From assembly GCF_002551245.1 (NCBI RefSeq), contig NZ_NTGZ01000059.1:1-32567 (forward strand): a stretch of DNA of 32,567 bases. Direction: 5' to 3'. The stretch comes from Streptomyces sp. rh34 (GTDB lineage Bacteria; Actinomycetota; Actinomycetes; Streptomycetales; Streptomycetaceae). The notes below the pieces were generated by a model, which saw nothing but the letters and a program-made list of their open reading frames with translations, did no database searches and was not told the origin of the DNA. Made by a program: the position numbers and the translations under genes. Positions 7,120 through 13,987 of the stretch are shown piece after piece; within the stretch, counting starts at the first letter, position 1; each line of letters begins with the position of its first letter.

Positions 7120-8445
7120 GTGAGCGCCACCACTCTTACCGCCCTTGCCGCCACTTTGCTGATGGTGGCCGGGGGCCCGGCCCCCGCCTCCGGACCGGTG
7201 CTGGTCAGCGCCGACATCGAGACGCCCGCCGTGCACGACGACCCGGCTGGCGGCAACGCCGATGCCGACGACCCGGCCGTCTGGGTCGACCCGAAGCATC
7301 CCGGCCGCAGCATCGTCATCGGTACCCTCAAGGAGGCCGGGCTCGATGTATACGGTCTCGACGGCAAGAGGATCCAGCACATCGCCGCGCCCCCGGCGCC
7401 GAGCGAGGAAGGGGCGGTCGGCCGTTTCAACAACGTGGACGTGATCTACGGCTTCGAACTCGGCGGGAAGAAGACCGACCTGGCGCTCGTGAGCGACCGG
7501 GGCCGCGACCGCGTCCGCGCGTTCGCCATCGACCCCACCGCTGTGGCGGCGGGCAGGCCGCCGCTCAAGGACGTCACCGCGCCGGACGCCAAGCCGGTCT
7601 TCGCCTCCGGCGAGTCCGAGGTGGACGAGCAGCGAACGGCGTACGGGCTCACCGCGTTCAGCGATGACGACGACGCCTACGTTGTCGTGTCGCAGCGCGA
7701 GGAGACCCGCCTGCGCCTGCTGCAACTGAAGGACCGCGGTGGCAAGGTCGGGTACGAGACCGAGGACACGCTCTCGCTGCCCGGCAGCTTCGAGCTGCCC
7801 GACGGAACCGACTGGGCCCCGTGCGGCGACCCCGGGGAGCGTCCGCAGGTCGAGGGCATGGCGTTCGACCAGGAGGAGGGCGTCCTCTACGCCGCGCAGG
7901 AGGCCGTGGGCCTGTGGCGCATCGAGCTCGACGACGAGGAGTTCGACGACGCCGATCTGATCGACCGGGTCCGCGAGTACGGCACGCCGTGGACCTACGA
8001 CGAGGAGGCGGACGAGGAGTGCGTCCTCGACACGGCGAACGACCCCGGCTACGGCGGCAAGCACCTGAGCGCCGACGCTGAGGGCGTGACGGTCTACCAC
8101 GCGGCCGACGGCGCCGGGTACGTGCTCGCCTCCAGCCAGGGCGACGACACCTTCGCCGTGTACGAGCGGGAGGGCGACAACGCCTACGTCGGTTCCTTCG
8201 CGGTCACCGGCGGCCCGGCCGTCGACGGCGTCCAGCACTCCGACGGCTCCATGGTCGTCAACGTGCCGTTGGGCACGGCGTTCCCGAAGGGCCTGCTGAT
8301 CACCCATGACGGCGATGCCACCCCCGCGGACGGCGACCGGGAGGGCACCAACTTCAAGTTCACCCGGTGGGACACCGTGGCCGACGGGTTCCCCGAGCCG
8401 CTGACGGTCGACATCACGTCTTTCGATCCCCGCGACGCGGGCTGA
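7120..8445 (+). CDS. Secreted beta-propeller phytase (3-phytase type)
   Basis: A 441-residue protein of the calcium-dependent beta-propeller phytase family, which releases phosphate from phytate outside the cell. The GTG start has GAGGAG 4 nt upstream. A short hydrophobic signal sequence (about 1-24, ending PAPASG) precedes the propeller. Family motifs are visible: DADDPAVWVDP near residue 48, NNVDVIYGF near 107, LVSDRGRDRVRAF near 125, EGMAFDQEEGVLYAAQE near 245 and LSADAEGVTVYHA near 313. The many Asp/Glu residues fit calcium binding. Terminators on both sides suggest a single-gene unit. Its place between mannanase and esterase suggests a plant-matter degradation cassette. Confidence 0.9.
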   Translation: MSATTLTALAATLLMVAGGPAPASGPVLVSADIETPAVHDDPAGGNADADDPAVWVDPKHPGRSIVIGTLKEAGLDVYGLDGKRIQHIAAPPAPSEEGAVGRFNNVDVIYGFELGGKKTDLALVSDRGRDRVRAFAIDPTAVAAGRPPLKDVTAPDAKPVFASGESEVDEQRTAYGLTAFSDDDDAYVVVSQREETRLRLLQLKDRGGKVGYETEDTLSLPGSFELPDGTDWAPCGDPGERPQVEGMAFDQEEGVLYAAQEAVGLWRIELDDEEFDDADLIDRVREYGTPWTYDEEADEECVLDTANDPGYGGKHLSADAEGVTVYHAADGAGYVLASSQGDDTFAVYEREGDNAYVGSFAVTGGPAVDGVQHSDGSMVVNVPLGTAFPKGLLITHDGDATPADGDREGTNFKFTRWDTVADGFPEPLTVDITSFDPRDAG

Positions 8446-8453
8446 TCCGATCG

Positions 8454-8488
8454 AGCCCCTGGCACGTGTCCCGCACATGCCAGGGGCT
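8454..8488 (+). terminator. Terminator after phytase
   Basis: AGCCCCTGGCA (8454-8464) pairs perfectly with TGCCAGGGGCT (8478-8488) across a 13-nt loop, starting 8 nt after the phytase stop. No T-run follows, which is usual for this GC range. Confidence 0.75.
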
Positions 8489-8563
8489 GGCGCTCCATCA
8501 CACCGCAGGAGCACGCCTCGTGGAGGACAGCGGCATCCCCGGCGGCACCGTATTCGGCGGCAG

Positions 8564-8676
8564 TACGGGCGCGGGAAACCCGCCAACACTCCGCCCGTAG
8601 TAGTACGGGAGGCCCGATCGGCCTCCTCCGGCGCTCCTGCGGCTGCCGGGAGAGGCGGGAGAATTGGGCCTCCCGT
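8564..8676 (+). promoter_or_regulatory. Structured leader with alternative hairpins upstream of esterase
   Basis: TACGGGCG (8564-8571) pairs with CGCCCGTA (8592-8599), around an inner GCGGG-AAA-CCCGC. Downstream, ACGGGAGGCCC (8605-8615) can pair in two mutually exclusive ways: locally, with GGAGGCC (8608-8614) pairing GGCCTCC (8620-8626), or distally, through an 11-bp perfect match with GGGCCTCCCGT (8666-8676). The distal stem ends about 20 nt before the esterase ribosome-binding site. Such a choice is typical of attenuators or riboswitches, but I recognise no known class. Confidence 0.45.
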
Positions 8677-8706
8677 GCCACGCCTCATCCCGAAAGAGCA
8701 GGCCCC

Positions 8707-9690
8707 ATGCCGTTCACCGACCTTCGGCCGGATCAACTGGGCTCCCCTGGCGAGGAGATACCGGAGCCCGGCGACTTCGACGCCTTCTGGGACGAGAGCC
8801 TCGCGCTGTCCCGCGACGCCGGAGGTGATCCGCGCCTCACGCCTGTCCTCGACACGCTGATGTCCACCGTCGACGTCCACGATCTGCGGTTCCCCGGCTG
8901 GCGCGGCCAGACCGTCGCCGCCTGGTTCATCACCCCGGCCGGGGCCCGGGACCCGCTGCCCACCGTGATCACGTACATCGGTTACAGCGGCGGCCGCGGC
9001 CTGCCCACCGACCACCTCGGCTATGCGTCGGCCGGGTACGCCCATCTGGTTGTCGACAGTCGCGGCCAGGGACACGACACTCCTGACCTGGACGAGAGCG
9101 GTGGCCCCCAATGGGTGCAGGGCTTCATGACTCGTGGCATCCAGGACCCGCGCGAGCACTACTACCGCCGCCTCATCACCGACTGCGTGCGCGCCGTCGA
9201 CGCCGCACGGTGCTTGCCTAGGGTCGACCCCGACCGGATCATCGTCCAAGGAGCCAGCCAGGGCGGCGGGCTCACGCTCGCGGTCGCGGGACTGGCGGGC
9301 GGAGACATCGCCGCAGCCCTGCCCGACGTGCCGTTCCTGTGCCACTTCAGGCGAGGGGCGGAGACAGCCACCGAAGGGCCGTACACCGAGGTCGTCGACT
9401 ACCTGCGCCACCACACCCGCGACGCCCCCGACCGTGCGTTCGCCACGCTCGGCTACTTCGACGGCGTGCATTTCGCACGGCGCGCCCAGGCTCCCGCCCT
9501 CTTCAGCGCGGGGTTGATGGACCCGGTCTGCCCACCGTCCACCGTCTACGCGGCGTACCACCGCTACGCGGCCCCCAAGGCCATCAAGGTCTGGCCCTTC
9601 GCCGACCATGCGGGCGGCCAGGGAGCCACCCTCCCGGCCCACCTGCGCTGGCTGCAGGGTCAGGGCCTGGCGCCCACAGGCACCGACTGA
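8707..9690 (+). CDS. CE7-type acetyl esterase (acetyl xylan esterase / cephalosporin-C deacetylase family)
   Basis: A 327-residue alpha/beta hydrolase of the AXE1/CE7 family, which removes acetyl groups from sugars and short oligosaccharides. It has the characteristic start (FTDLRPDQL, then DFDAFWDE), RGQG near residue 119, the nucleophile elbow GASQGGG with Ser184, Asp272 in GLMDPVCPP and His301 in DHAGGQG. The length matches the family. No signal peptide is visible, so it is probably cytoplasmic, acting on imported acetylated oligosaccharides. AGCAGG lies about 5 nt before the ATG. Next to a mannanase it would help degrade acetylated mannan or xylan. The TGA stop falls in sequence shared with an IS5 terminus, so the last few residues may have been altered by insertion. 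Confidence 0.92.
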   Translation: MPFTDLRPDQLGSPGEEIPEPGDFDAFWDESLALSRDAGGDPRLTPVLDTLMSTVDVHDLRFPGWRGQTVAAWFITPAGARDPLPTVITYIGYSGGRGLPTDHLGYASAGYAHLVVDSRGQGHDTPDLDESGGPQWVQGFMTRGIQDPREHYYRRLITDCVRAVDAARCLPRVDPDRIIVQGASQGGGLTLAVAGLAGGDIAAALPDVPFLCHFRRGAETATEGPYTEVVDYLRHHTRDAPDRAFATLGYFDGVHFARRAQAPALFSAGLMDPVCPPSTVYAAYHRYAAPKAIKVWPFADHAGGQGATLPAHLRWLQGQGLAPTGTD

Positions 9691-9750
9691 GGGCTTTCCA
9701 ACCTCACGCTGTCGCGTGGTGAAGGACGAGAGCGGGCCCTTTGCCACACC
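9688..9750 (-). mobile_element. IS5-type terminus remnant, inverted copy of the one at 2457
   Basis: On the minus strand the sequence reads LVLHHATA-stop (stop at 9706-9704) followed by GGTTGGAAAGCCCTCA. This nearly repeats the end at 2410-2457, which reads LVLHHASA-stop then GGTTGGAAAAGGCTCA. Similarity is clear for about 45-50 bp and fades beyond it. The TGAG at 9688-9691 both closes the esterase gene and matches the outer end of the element. Confidence 0.75.
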
Positions 9751-9896
9751 GCGCTCCATCACAGGGCGGCTCCGGATCGGCTCCGGGGCGTGGCCGCAGG
9801 CGCCCGAGGGCCTGGCCGACGTTGTTGGCCAACTCGGTCAGGCCGGGCAGACCGGCATCTTCGCCTTCGAGCGACCCTGCTTTCCACTATGCGCCT

Positions 9897-10361
9897 ATGA
9901 CGAGATTCGGTACGGGTGCAGATGATTTCCGGGCTATGGGCGCAGTTGCCCATATCGATCAATACGATCTTCGTCCGTGGCGGTTGGACCCGAAGTGGAA
10001 GCCCGCAGGCTTCGACCGGCTGCCCGTGGGAAACAGGGCAGCACTCCACCTGATCGGCAATCAAATGGGCGGCGAAAATGGCACATTGCGCAATTTCGTG
10101 GCGGGATGCCAAACTCCCGCCAACTCTCCGCACATGAGGGGACTCGAGGACGATGTCACCAACGCCGTGAAGTCCGGAGAGACCATATCCCTGGGCGTGC
10201 TACCCGTATACAAAGGCACCGATCCGGCGATTCCCGCAGAAATTAGAATGTACGCGGTCGGCAACAAGGGCTACAGGCTGGACTGCACGGTCCATAATCG
10301 TGCTACTGGTGGATACTCCTGCTCACAAAGGCCATCAGGTGGAAAACTTTCAGTTCCGTGA
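9897..10361 (+). CDS. Orphan nuclease toxin domain (EssD-like DNA/RNA non-specific endonuclease)
   Basis: A 154-residue frame resembling the C-terminal nuclease domain of polymorphic toxins (DNA/RNA non-specific endonuclease of the EssD-like type). Seen: GFDR near 39, HLIGNQMGG (His51, Asn55) where family members have a GHLLG-QLGG motif, then TLRNFV, NSPHMRGLEDDV, the VLPVYKG strand and LDCTVHN. The usual Arg-Gly before the histidine is altered here (AALH), so activity is uncertain. No secretion or delivery domain precedes it; the frame opens in IS remnant sequence (an ATG also exists at 9741). It therefore looks like a displaced toxin C-terminus. Base composition is clearly less GC-rich than its neighbours. 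The following SUKH-like gene is the expected immunity partner. Confidence 0.65.
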   Translation: MTRFGTGADDFRAMGAVAHIDQYDLRPWRLDPKWKPAGFDRLPVGNRAALHLIGNQMGGENGTLRNFVAGCQTPANSPHMRGLEDDVTNAVKSGETISLGVLPVYKGTDPAIPAEIRMYAVGNKGYRLDCTVHNRATGGYSCSQRPSGGKLSVP

Positions 10362-10929
10362 ACTTCTAGGGTTGCCCCTGGTCAACGGCGACAAGGCCGC
10401 TGACTGGGAAGCCATTGAAAGAACGAGCCGCATCACTCTACCCGCCGATTACAAGGAGTTCGTCTCTGCTTACAGGCCGGGGTGCATCAATGATCAGACT
10501 TACCTCTTTCATCCACGAGCCGAGAGAGGGGATCATGGCCTGCGCCTGGAATCGCTATGGGATCAGGCATCCTATTCGTACGGAGAGCTGACTCAAAGCG
10601 ATCCCCCTTCGTGTCGGCACCCCATATACCCAGAAGAGGGTGGGTACTTTGCGGTTGCTAGGTCGATTTCGGGCAACCACATCTTTCTCGTTCCCCCTGA
10701 CGAGAACAGAAAGCAGTGGCAGGTCGCGGTGGAAATGGAGGCGTGGTTCATTTTCGAGATGACCTTTGCTGATCTCCTTTGGGCTGCGCTGTGCAAGGAC
10801 CTTGACGTTTGTTATTCAAGGGGAGTCGTCATTCGAGCAAATAGGGGGTGTCGGTATCGAGTAACGTCAAGCAGAATTACTGCTCGACTCTTGGAGCGCG
10901 CACAGTCAGGCTCGCCTCCTCGCCCTTGA
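10339..10929 (+). CDS. SMI1/KNR4 (SUKH) family immunity-like protein
   Basis: About 196 residues. The segment DWEAIERTSRITLPADYKEF (residues about 20-39) followed by VSAYRPGCINDQTYLFHP is the core of SUKH proteins, which commonly neutralise nuclease toxins in the cytoplasm. It overlaps the end of the nuclease-like gene and shares its lower GC content, so the pair was probably acquired together. I prefer the GTG at 10339, with AAAGG about 8 nt upstream; a GTG at 10300 would add 13 residues. The C-terminus (after about residue 150) is basic and overlaps the next frame, suggesting rearrangement there. Family assignment rests on the motif pattern; the partner is inferred from position. Confidence 0.7.
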   Translation: MENFQFRELLGLPLVNGDKAADWEAIERTSRITLPADYKEFVSAYRPGCINDQTYLFHPRAERGDHGLRLESLWDQASYSYGELTQSDPPSCRHPIYPEEGGYFAVARSISGNHIFLVPPDENRKQWQVAVEMEAWFIFEMTFADLLWAALCKDLDVCYSRGVVIRANRGCRYRVTSSRITARLLERAQSGSPPRP

Positions 10930-11226
10930 GCCCGGACGAAATGCCCGGGCTCCGGGCCCTTGCGGGTCCTGCACAGATCAGGGAACTGGAAGCCCTGGCC
11001 AGCCAGCCGCTGGACCCGGAGTATCGGCGCTGTCTGTCCCTGACGGATGGGCTGGACGGCTCCCCGTGCACGATGCCACTCCTGGAGTGGCGTGACCGGG
11101 AGGATCCAGAGCGGAGCGGACTGGGCTTCATGTTCCGCGGCGTCGTCCTGGAAACTGGCACGCTGGCCGAGGTCGGGCTGCCGGAAGAGACGCATGCCTT
11201 CCCGATCCACGTCAACGCCGAGGGGT
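10848..11226 (+). pseudogene. Second SUKH-like protein, 3' end replaced by IS5 sequence
   Basis: A frame beginning near 10848 (true start unclear) reads LRALAGPAQIRELEALASQP, then LDPEYRRCLSLTDGLDG and MPLLEW. This pattern of a short acidic turn after a tyrosine helix is seen in actinobacterial SMI1/KNR4 proteins. After HVNAEGYH at about 11225 the frame runs into antisense IS5 transposase sequence and continues to a chance stop at 11318. It is therefore probably a disrupted immunity gene. Tandem SUKH genes behind one toxin are common in immunity arrays. Confidence 0.5.
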
Positions 11227-11397
11227 ATCACCGAGCAGGGCTTCGGGCCGGCGGCGAGGCCGTCCGGGGCGGCCCGCGACGAGCGGGATGCCGTCGACCA
11301 GGGCGAGGGTCTGGTTGACGTCGTTGACGTTCGCCGCGGTGGTGATGACCTTGAGCGGGGTGCCACGCCCGTCGCAGATCAAGTGGTGTTTGTGCCG
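11227..11397 (-). mobile_element. IS5-family transposase internal fragment
   Basis: The minus strand encodes KHHLICDGRGTPLKVITTAA, then NVNDVNQTL, DGIPLVAGRPGRPRRRPEALLGD, an internal piece of an IS5-type DDE transposase. It stops where the next conserved Lys-Gly-Tyr would be expected and has neither terminus. It is a different IS5 subgroup from the ends at 2457 and 9691. Its left edge cuts the SUKH-like gene. Confidence 0.75.
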
Positions 11398-11499
11398 GTC
11401 TGCCACCCTGATGACCTCGTAGGTGGTCAGAGGGTTGCGATCTCGAAGGAGCTTGAGGTGCTCGCGCGAGGCGTCGGCCGGACAATGGGAAGGGGGCGC

Positions 11500-11521
11500 G
11501 TGGGGACCAGTTGGGGACCAC
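11500..11521. repeat. Tandem GGGGACCA repeats, possible integrase arm sites
   Basis: GTGGGGACCAGTTGGGGACCA holds two GGGGACCA units 11 bp apart. GGACCAGTTGGGG recurs at 11727-11739 on the other side of the tRNA fragment. Short direct repeats flanking a tRNA-derived core are typical of arm-type integrase sites. Function is inferred. Confidence 0.4.
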
Positions 11522-11617
11522 ACGCTACGCACGGTGGTGCACAATGCATGCCTACACGCACAAATCGCGCCCGGATTAAGTCCGCTATATCCAGAAAATA
11601 CCCCTTACCCCTTACTC

Positions 11618-11660
11618 CTGGGGGTCAAGGGGCCGCAGGTTCAAATCCTGTCGTCCCGAC
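11618..11660 (+). other. Attachment site: 3' half of a tRNA-Pro gene
   Basis: From the anticodon loop onward this is a normal tRNA 3' half. CTGGGGG is the loop (anticodon GGG), TCAAG the 3' anticodon-stem strand, GGGCC the variable loop, GCAGG-TTCAAAT-CCTGT the T arm and CGTCCCG-A the acceptor strand with discriminator. The bases before 11618 do not supply a matching 5' half. Integrating actinobacterial elements commonly leave such a fragment as the distal att site while keeping an intact tRNA at the other end. No CCA is encoded. The proline identity comes from the anticodon and acceptor; an intact copy is not in the window. Confidence 0.75.
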
Positions 11661-11674
11661 TGGAGACAGTCGCG

Positions 11675-11724
11675 GATCAGGGCCGGCTTCGGAGAAATCC
11701 GAAACCGGCCCTTGATCTTTTTTT
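11675..11724 (+). terminator. Strong intrinsic terminator downstream of tRNA fragment
   Basis: GATCAGGGCCGG (11675-11686) pairs with CCGGCCCTTGATC (11705-11717), with an inner TTCGGA/TCCGAA stem and a GAAA loop, followed by seven Ts. It is the most canonical terminator in the window and the kind found after tRNA genes. It suggests that the sequence right of the att core is the original chromosomal flank. Confidence 0.88.
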
Positions 11725-11740
11725 GAGGACCAGTTGGGGC

Positions 11741-11960
11741 TCAGATCGGGGACCGGCGTCCTTGACCGGAGCAGCGGGTCATGCCGATGGGGCTCGGCGG
11801 TGAGCGTGGTGCGCGCAGCACGTTGAAGCGGGCAGGGAGCGTAGCCCCGGCAGCCGTGATCTTGTGGACGTCCGGGTGCAAGTGGCGCCGGGTGGTGGTC
11901 AGTGAACCGTGGCCGGCGAACCTGCTACGGCGATGACGTCTCTCATCGACGAATTCCTCT
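11741..11960 (-). pseudogene. Tyrosine recombinase (integrase) C-terminal remnant
   Basis: The minus-strand frame 11923-11741 reads FAGHGSLTTTRRHLHPD, then VHKITAAGATL, ending RSPI-stop. This matches the end of tyrosine recombinases around the conserved GH and the Tyr region (usually TTQRYLHPD; here the Tyr is His). The preceding piece MRDVIAVAG lies in another frame, so there is a frameshift near 11925. The catalytic domain is missing. It is a dead remnant, next to the tRNA-derived att site. Confidence 0.7.
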
Positions 11961-12029
11961 CCCGAGCAGGCCTCGTCGCACCTGGCCGGCAGGGGCGGGG
12001 TTCCCTGCCAACCGGCGGAACGGTTGTTG

Positions 12030-13715
12030 TCAGGTCGTCGTGCAGGTGTTGCCGCTCAGTGTGAAGGCCATCGGCGCTGTGTTGGTGGTGCTCCTGGTGC
12101 CGGTGAAGCCAAGCTTGATGGAGCCGTTCGCTGTGATCACCGCCGTGTATCCGGCGGGGGCGACGGAGACCGCGGAGCCGCTCTGCGTGGCGGTCCCGCC
12201 CCACAGGTTGGAGAGCGTCTGGCCGTTGACGAAGGCGAAGGCGAGGTTCCAGCCGTTGATGGCGGTGGTGCCGGTGTTACGGATGGTGATCTCACCTTGG
12301 AACCCGCCGGGCCATTCGCCGACCACTCGGTAGCCGACGGAGCAGCTCACGCCCGGCGTGGGCCCGCCCGTGTCCGTGGTGACGCTCACCGTGGCGGAAC
12401 GGGCCGATCGATTGCCGACCGCGTCACGGGCGTACACCGCGAATGTGTACGCGGTGTCGGCAGTGAGGCCCGTCACGGTGGCACTGGTGGTGGCGGACGA
12501 GACGGCTGCGGTCTCGGCGCTGCCGCTCATCCGGACGACGTCGTAACCAACGACGGCAACGTTGTCCGACGCTGCGGGCCAGGTGAGGATGGCTGAGGAC
12601 GCCGTCACCATGGAGGCGATCGGAGCACCGGGGGCCGTCGGGGCCTCCGTGTCGCCCGGGTTTCCACCACCGCTGAAGACGGTGGCTTCCCGGGAGGTCT
12701 GGGCGATTCCGTTGGTTCCGTGGAAAATGCGTTCGCCCCAGGAGCTCAGGCGGCTGGGATCGAAATCGATGGCCAGGTCGAGGATCGGGTCGGTGTTGCC
12801 GCTCCAGGACCACGCCAGGTAACCGAGGTCGAGTGCCTCGGCGGTGGCCATCACGGTGCCCTCGTCAGGGTCCCCCCACTGGTCGGCGGGTCCACCGAAC
12901 TCACCTATGAGAAGGGGCAGTCCGGCGTCGACGAAGGCTTGCAGGTAGTCGGTGATCGCCTGAGGCGTGCTGTAGACGCTGTACATGTGGATCGAGAAGA
13001 TCAGGTTGCCCGTGGTGTCGGCCTCGTAGACGGCCTGGGCGTTGGCGCGCATGACACCCTGCCAGTCCTGGCCCCAATTGGGCGCGTCCACCATGATCGT
13101 GTGGGCGAACCCCGCGCCGCGCAGCTTCTGGACGGCGGCGGTCGTCGGCGCTGTCCAGCCGGCGGGGTCGGTGTTGCCCCAGGGCTCGTTGCCGATATTG
13201 ATGATGACGTAGTCCTCTTCGCCCGCGAGTACGTCCTGGAGGCTGATCCAGTAGTCGGCGGCGTGGTCGAGGGTGCCGGCCGCGGCGTCCTCGCCGTAAC
13301 CGGTGGTGTCGTGCACCTCCAGGACGCAGATCAGCCGGTTGCTCTTGCAGTCGTCGACGATGCCCGCGACTTCGTCGGGGCCGTTCCTCGTCCAGCGGTG
13401 TCCATCGGATAGGACGATGCGGACGGTATTGGCTCCGAAGGCCTTGATGTCGGCCAGCGACTGCGTCTCGCCGGGGTACCAGGTGTGCGCGTGGTTGACA
13501 CCGCGCATGACGAAGTCGTTGCCGTTGGCCTCCAGCAGGCGGCCGTTGCTGACGTGCAGTCCAGTGACCGCGGCTCCCACCGCTGCGGGCCGGGCGTGCG
13601 CAGCGGCGGGGCCAAGCGCGCCCAGCAGAACAACGCCGAGAAGGGCGGCCAGACTTTTCAGCAGGAGGTTCAAGGGGCTCTGCCTGTGACGTGCCGTACT
13701 CGTTGCTGGTCTCAC
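12030..13715 (-). CDS. Secreted GH5 endo-beta-1,4-mannanase with Fn3 and CBM2 modules
   Basis: A 561-residue extracellular mannanase. The N-terminal signal peptide (hydrophobic LLLKSLAALLGVVLLGALGP, then AAAHA about residue 40) precedes a GH5 barrel (about 48-345) closely similar to the enzyme at 5618. It shares RGVNHAHTWYPGET, VLEVHDTTGYGED and VDAPNWGQDW. Acid/base Glu177 is in NIGNE and nucleophile Glu272 in IGEFG. A fibronectin type III domain (about 357-450) and a C-terminal CBM2 (about 457-561, ending SGNTC) follow; CBM2 binds crystalline cellulose. The GTG start is preceded by GGAG at 7-8 nt. A CebR-type operator lies upstream, so it is probably induced with cellulose breakdown, unlike the first mannanase. 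Confidence 0.95.
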   Translation of the reverse strand: MRPATSTARHRQSPLNLLLKSLAALLGVVLLGALGPAAAHARPAAVGAAVTGLHVSNGRLLEANGNDFVMRGVNHAHTWYPGETQSLADIKAFGANTVRIVLSDGHRWTRNGPDEVAGIVDDCKSNRLICVLEVHDTTGYGEDAAAGTLDHAADYWISLQDVLAGEEDYVIINIGNEPWGNTDPAGWTAPTTAAVQKLRGAGFAHTIMVDAPNWGQDWQGVMRANAQAVYEADTTGNLIFSIHMYSVYSTPQAITDYLQAFVDAGLPLLIGEFGGPADQWGDPDEGTVMATAEALDLGYLAWSWSGNTDPILDLAIDFDPSRLSSWGERIFHGTNGIAQTSREATVFSGGGNPGDTEAPTAPGAPIASMVTASSAILTWPAASDNVAVVGYDVVRMSGSAETAAVSSATTSATVTGLTADTAYTFAVYARDAVGNRSARSATVSVTTDTGGPTPGVSCSVGYRVVGEWPGGFQGEITIRNTGTTAINGWNLAFAFVNGQTLSNLWGGTATQSGSAVSVAPAGYTAVITANGSIKLGFTGTRSTTNTAPMAFTLSGNTCTTT

Positions 13716-13763
13716 TGCGACTCCAGGAAGTAGGTGCCGGGTGGTGACGGTGACGAAAGCCCG

Positions 13764-13793
13764 ACAATATGTGGGAGCGCTCCCATGAAGTCA
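13764..13793 (-). promoter_or_regulatory. Predicted promoter of second mannanase
   Basis: On the minus strand TGACTT (13793-13788) and TATTGT (13769-13764) are separated by 18 nt, and the CebR-type box sits between them. A bound repressor would block polymerase. The -10 is imperfect; prediction only. Confidence 0.4.
13772..13785. promoter_or_regulatory. CebR/CelR-type operator TGGGAGCGCTCCCA
   Basis: A perfect 14-bp palindrome identical to the known consensus for CebR, the LacI-family cellobiose-responsive repressor of cellulase genes in Streptomyces and relatives. It is 57 nt upstream of the mannanase start codon. No cebR gene is in the window. Confidence 0.9.
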
Positions 13794-13987
13794 GTTTGTT
13801 AGGGGCACGTCAAGGCTCTGCGCATATTTCGGTGTACAGGCCGGCGTCCCGGGAGATGCCCGCGGCACCCCCACGCCGCTTCGGACCGGTGCCTGCCGGC
13901 TCCTACCGAGGCGCCAGGCGCTTGTGGGAGAAGGCGGCGTGGGACCAGCAGTGGATGCGTGGGAAGCCGGAGCCGCCACGGTGCAGC

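Noticed and set aside
7105..9762. An 885-codon open frame on the minus strand across the phytase and esterase.
   Set aside because: It is antisense to two genes with clear family motifs, has biased Val/Gly/Arg-rich composition and shows no recognisable domain; long shadow frames are expected at this GC content.
12555..12566. GGCAACGTTGTC inside the second mannanase, identical to the proposed operator at 5451.
   Set aside because: It encodes Asp-Asn-Val-Ala in the Fn3 domain, so codon choice explains it. It is deep within the coding region and is a caution for the operator finding.
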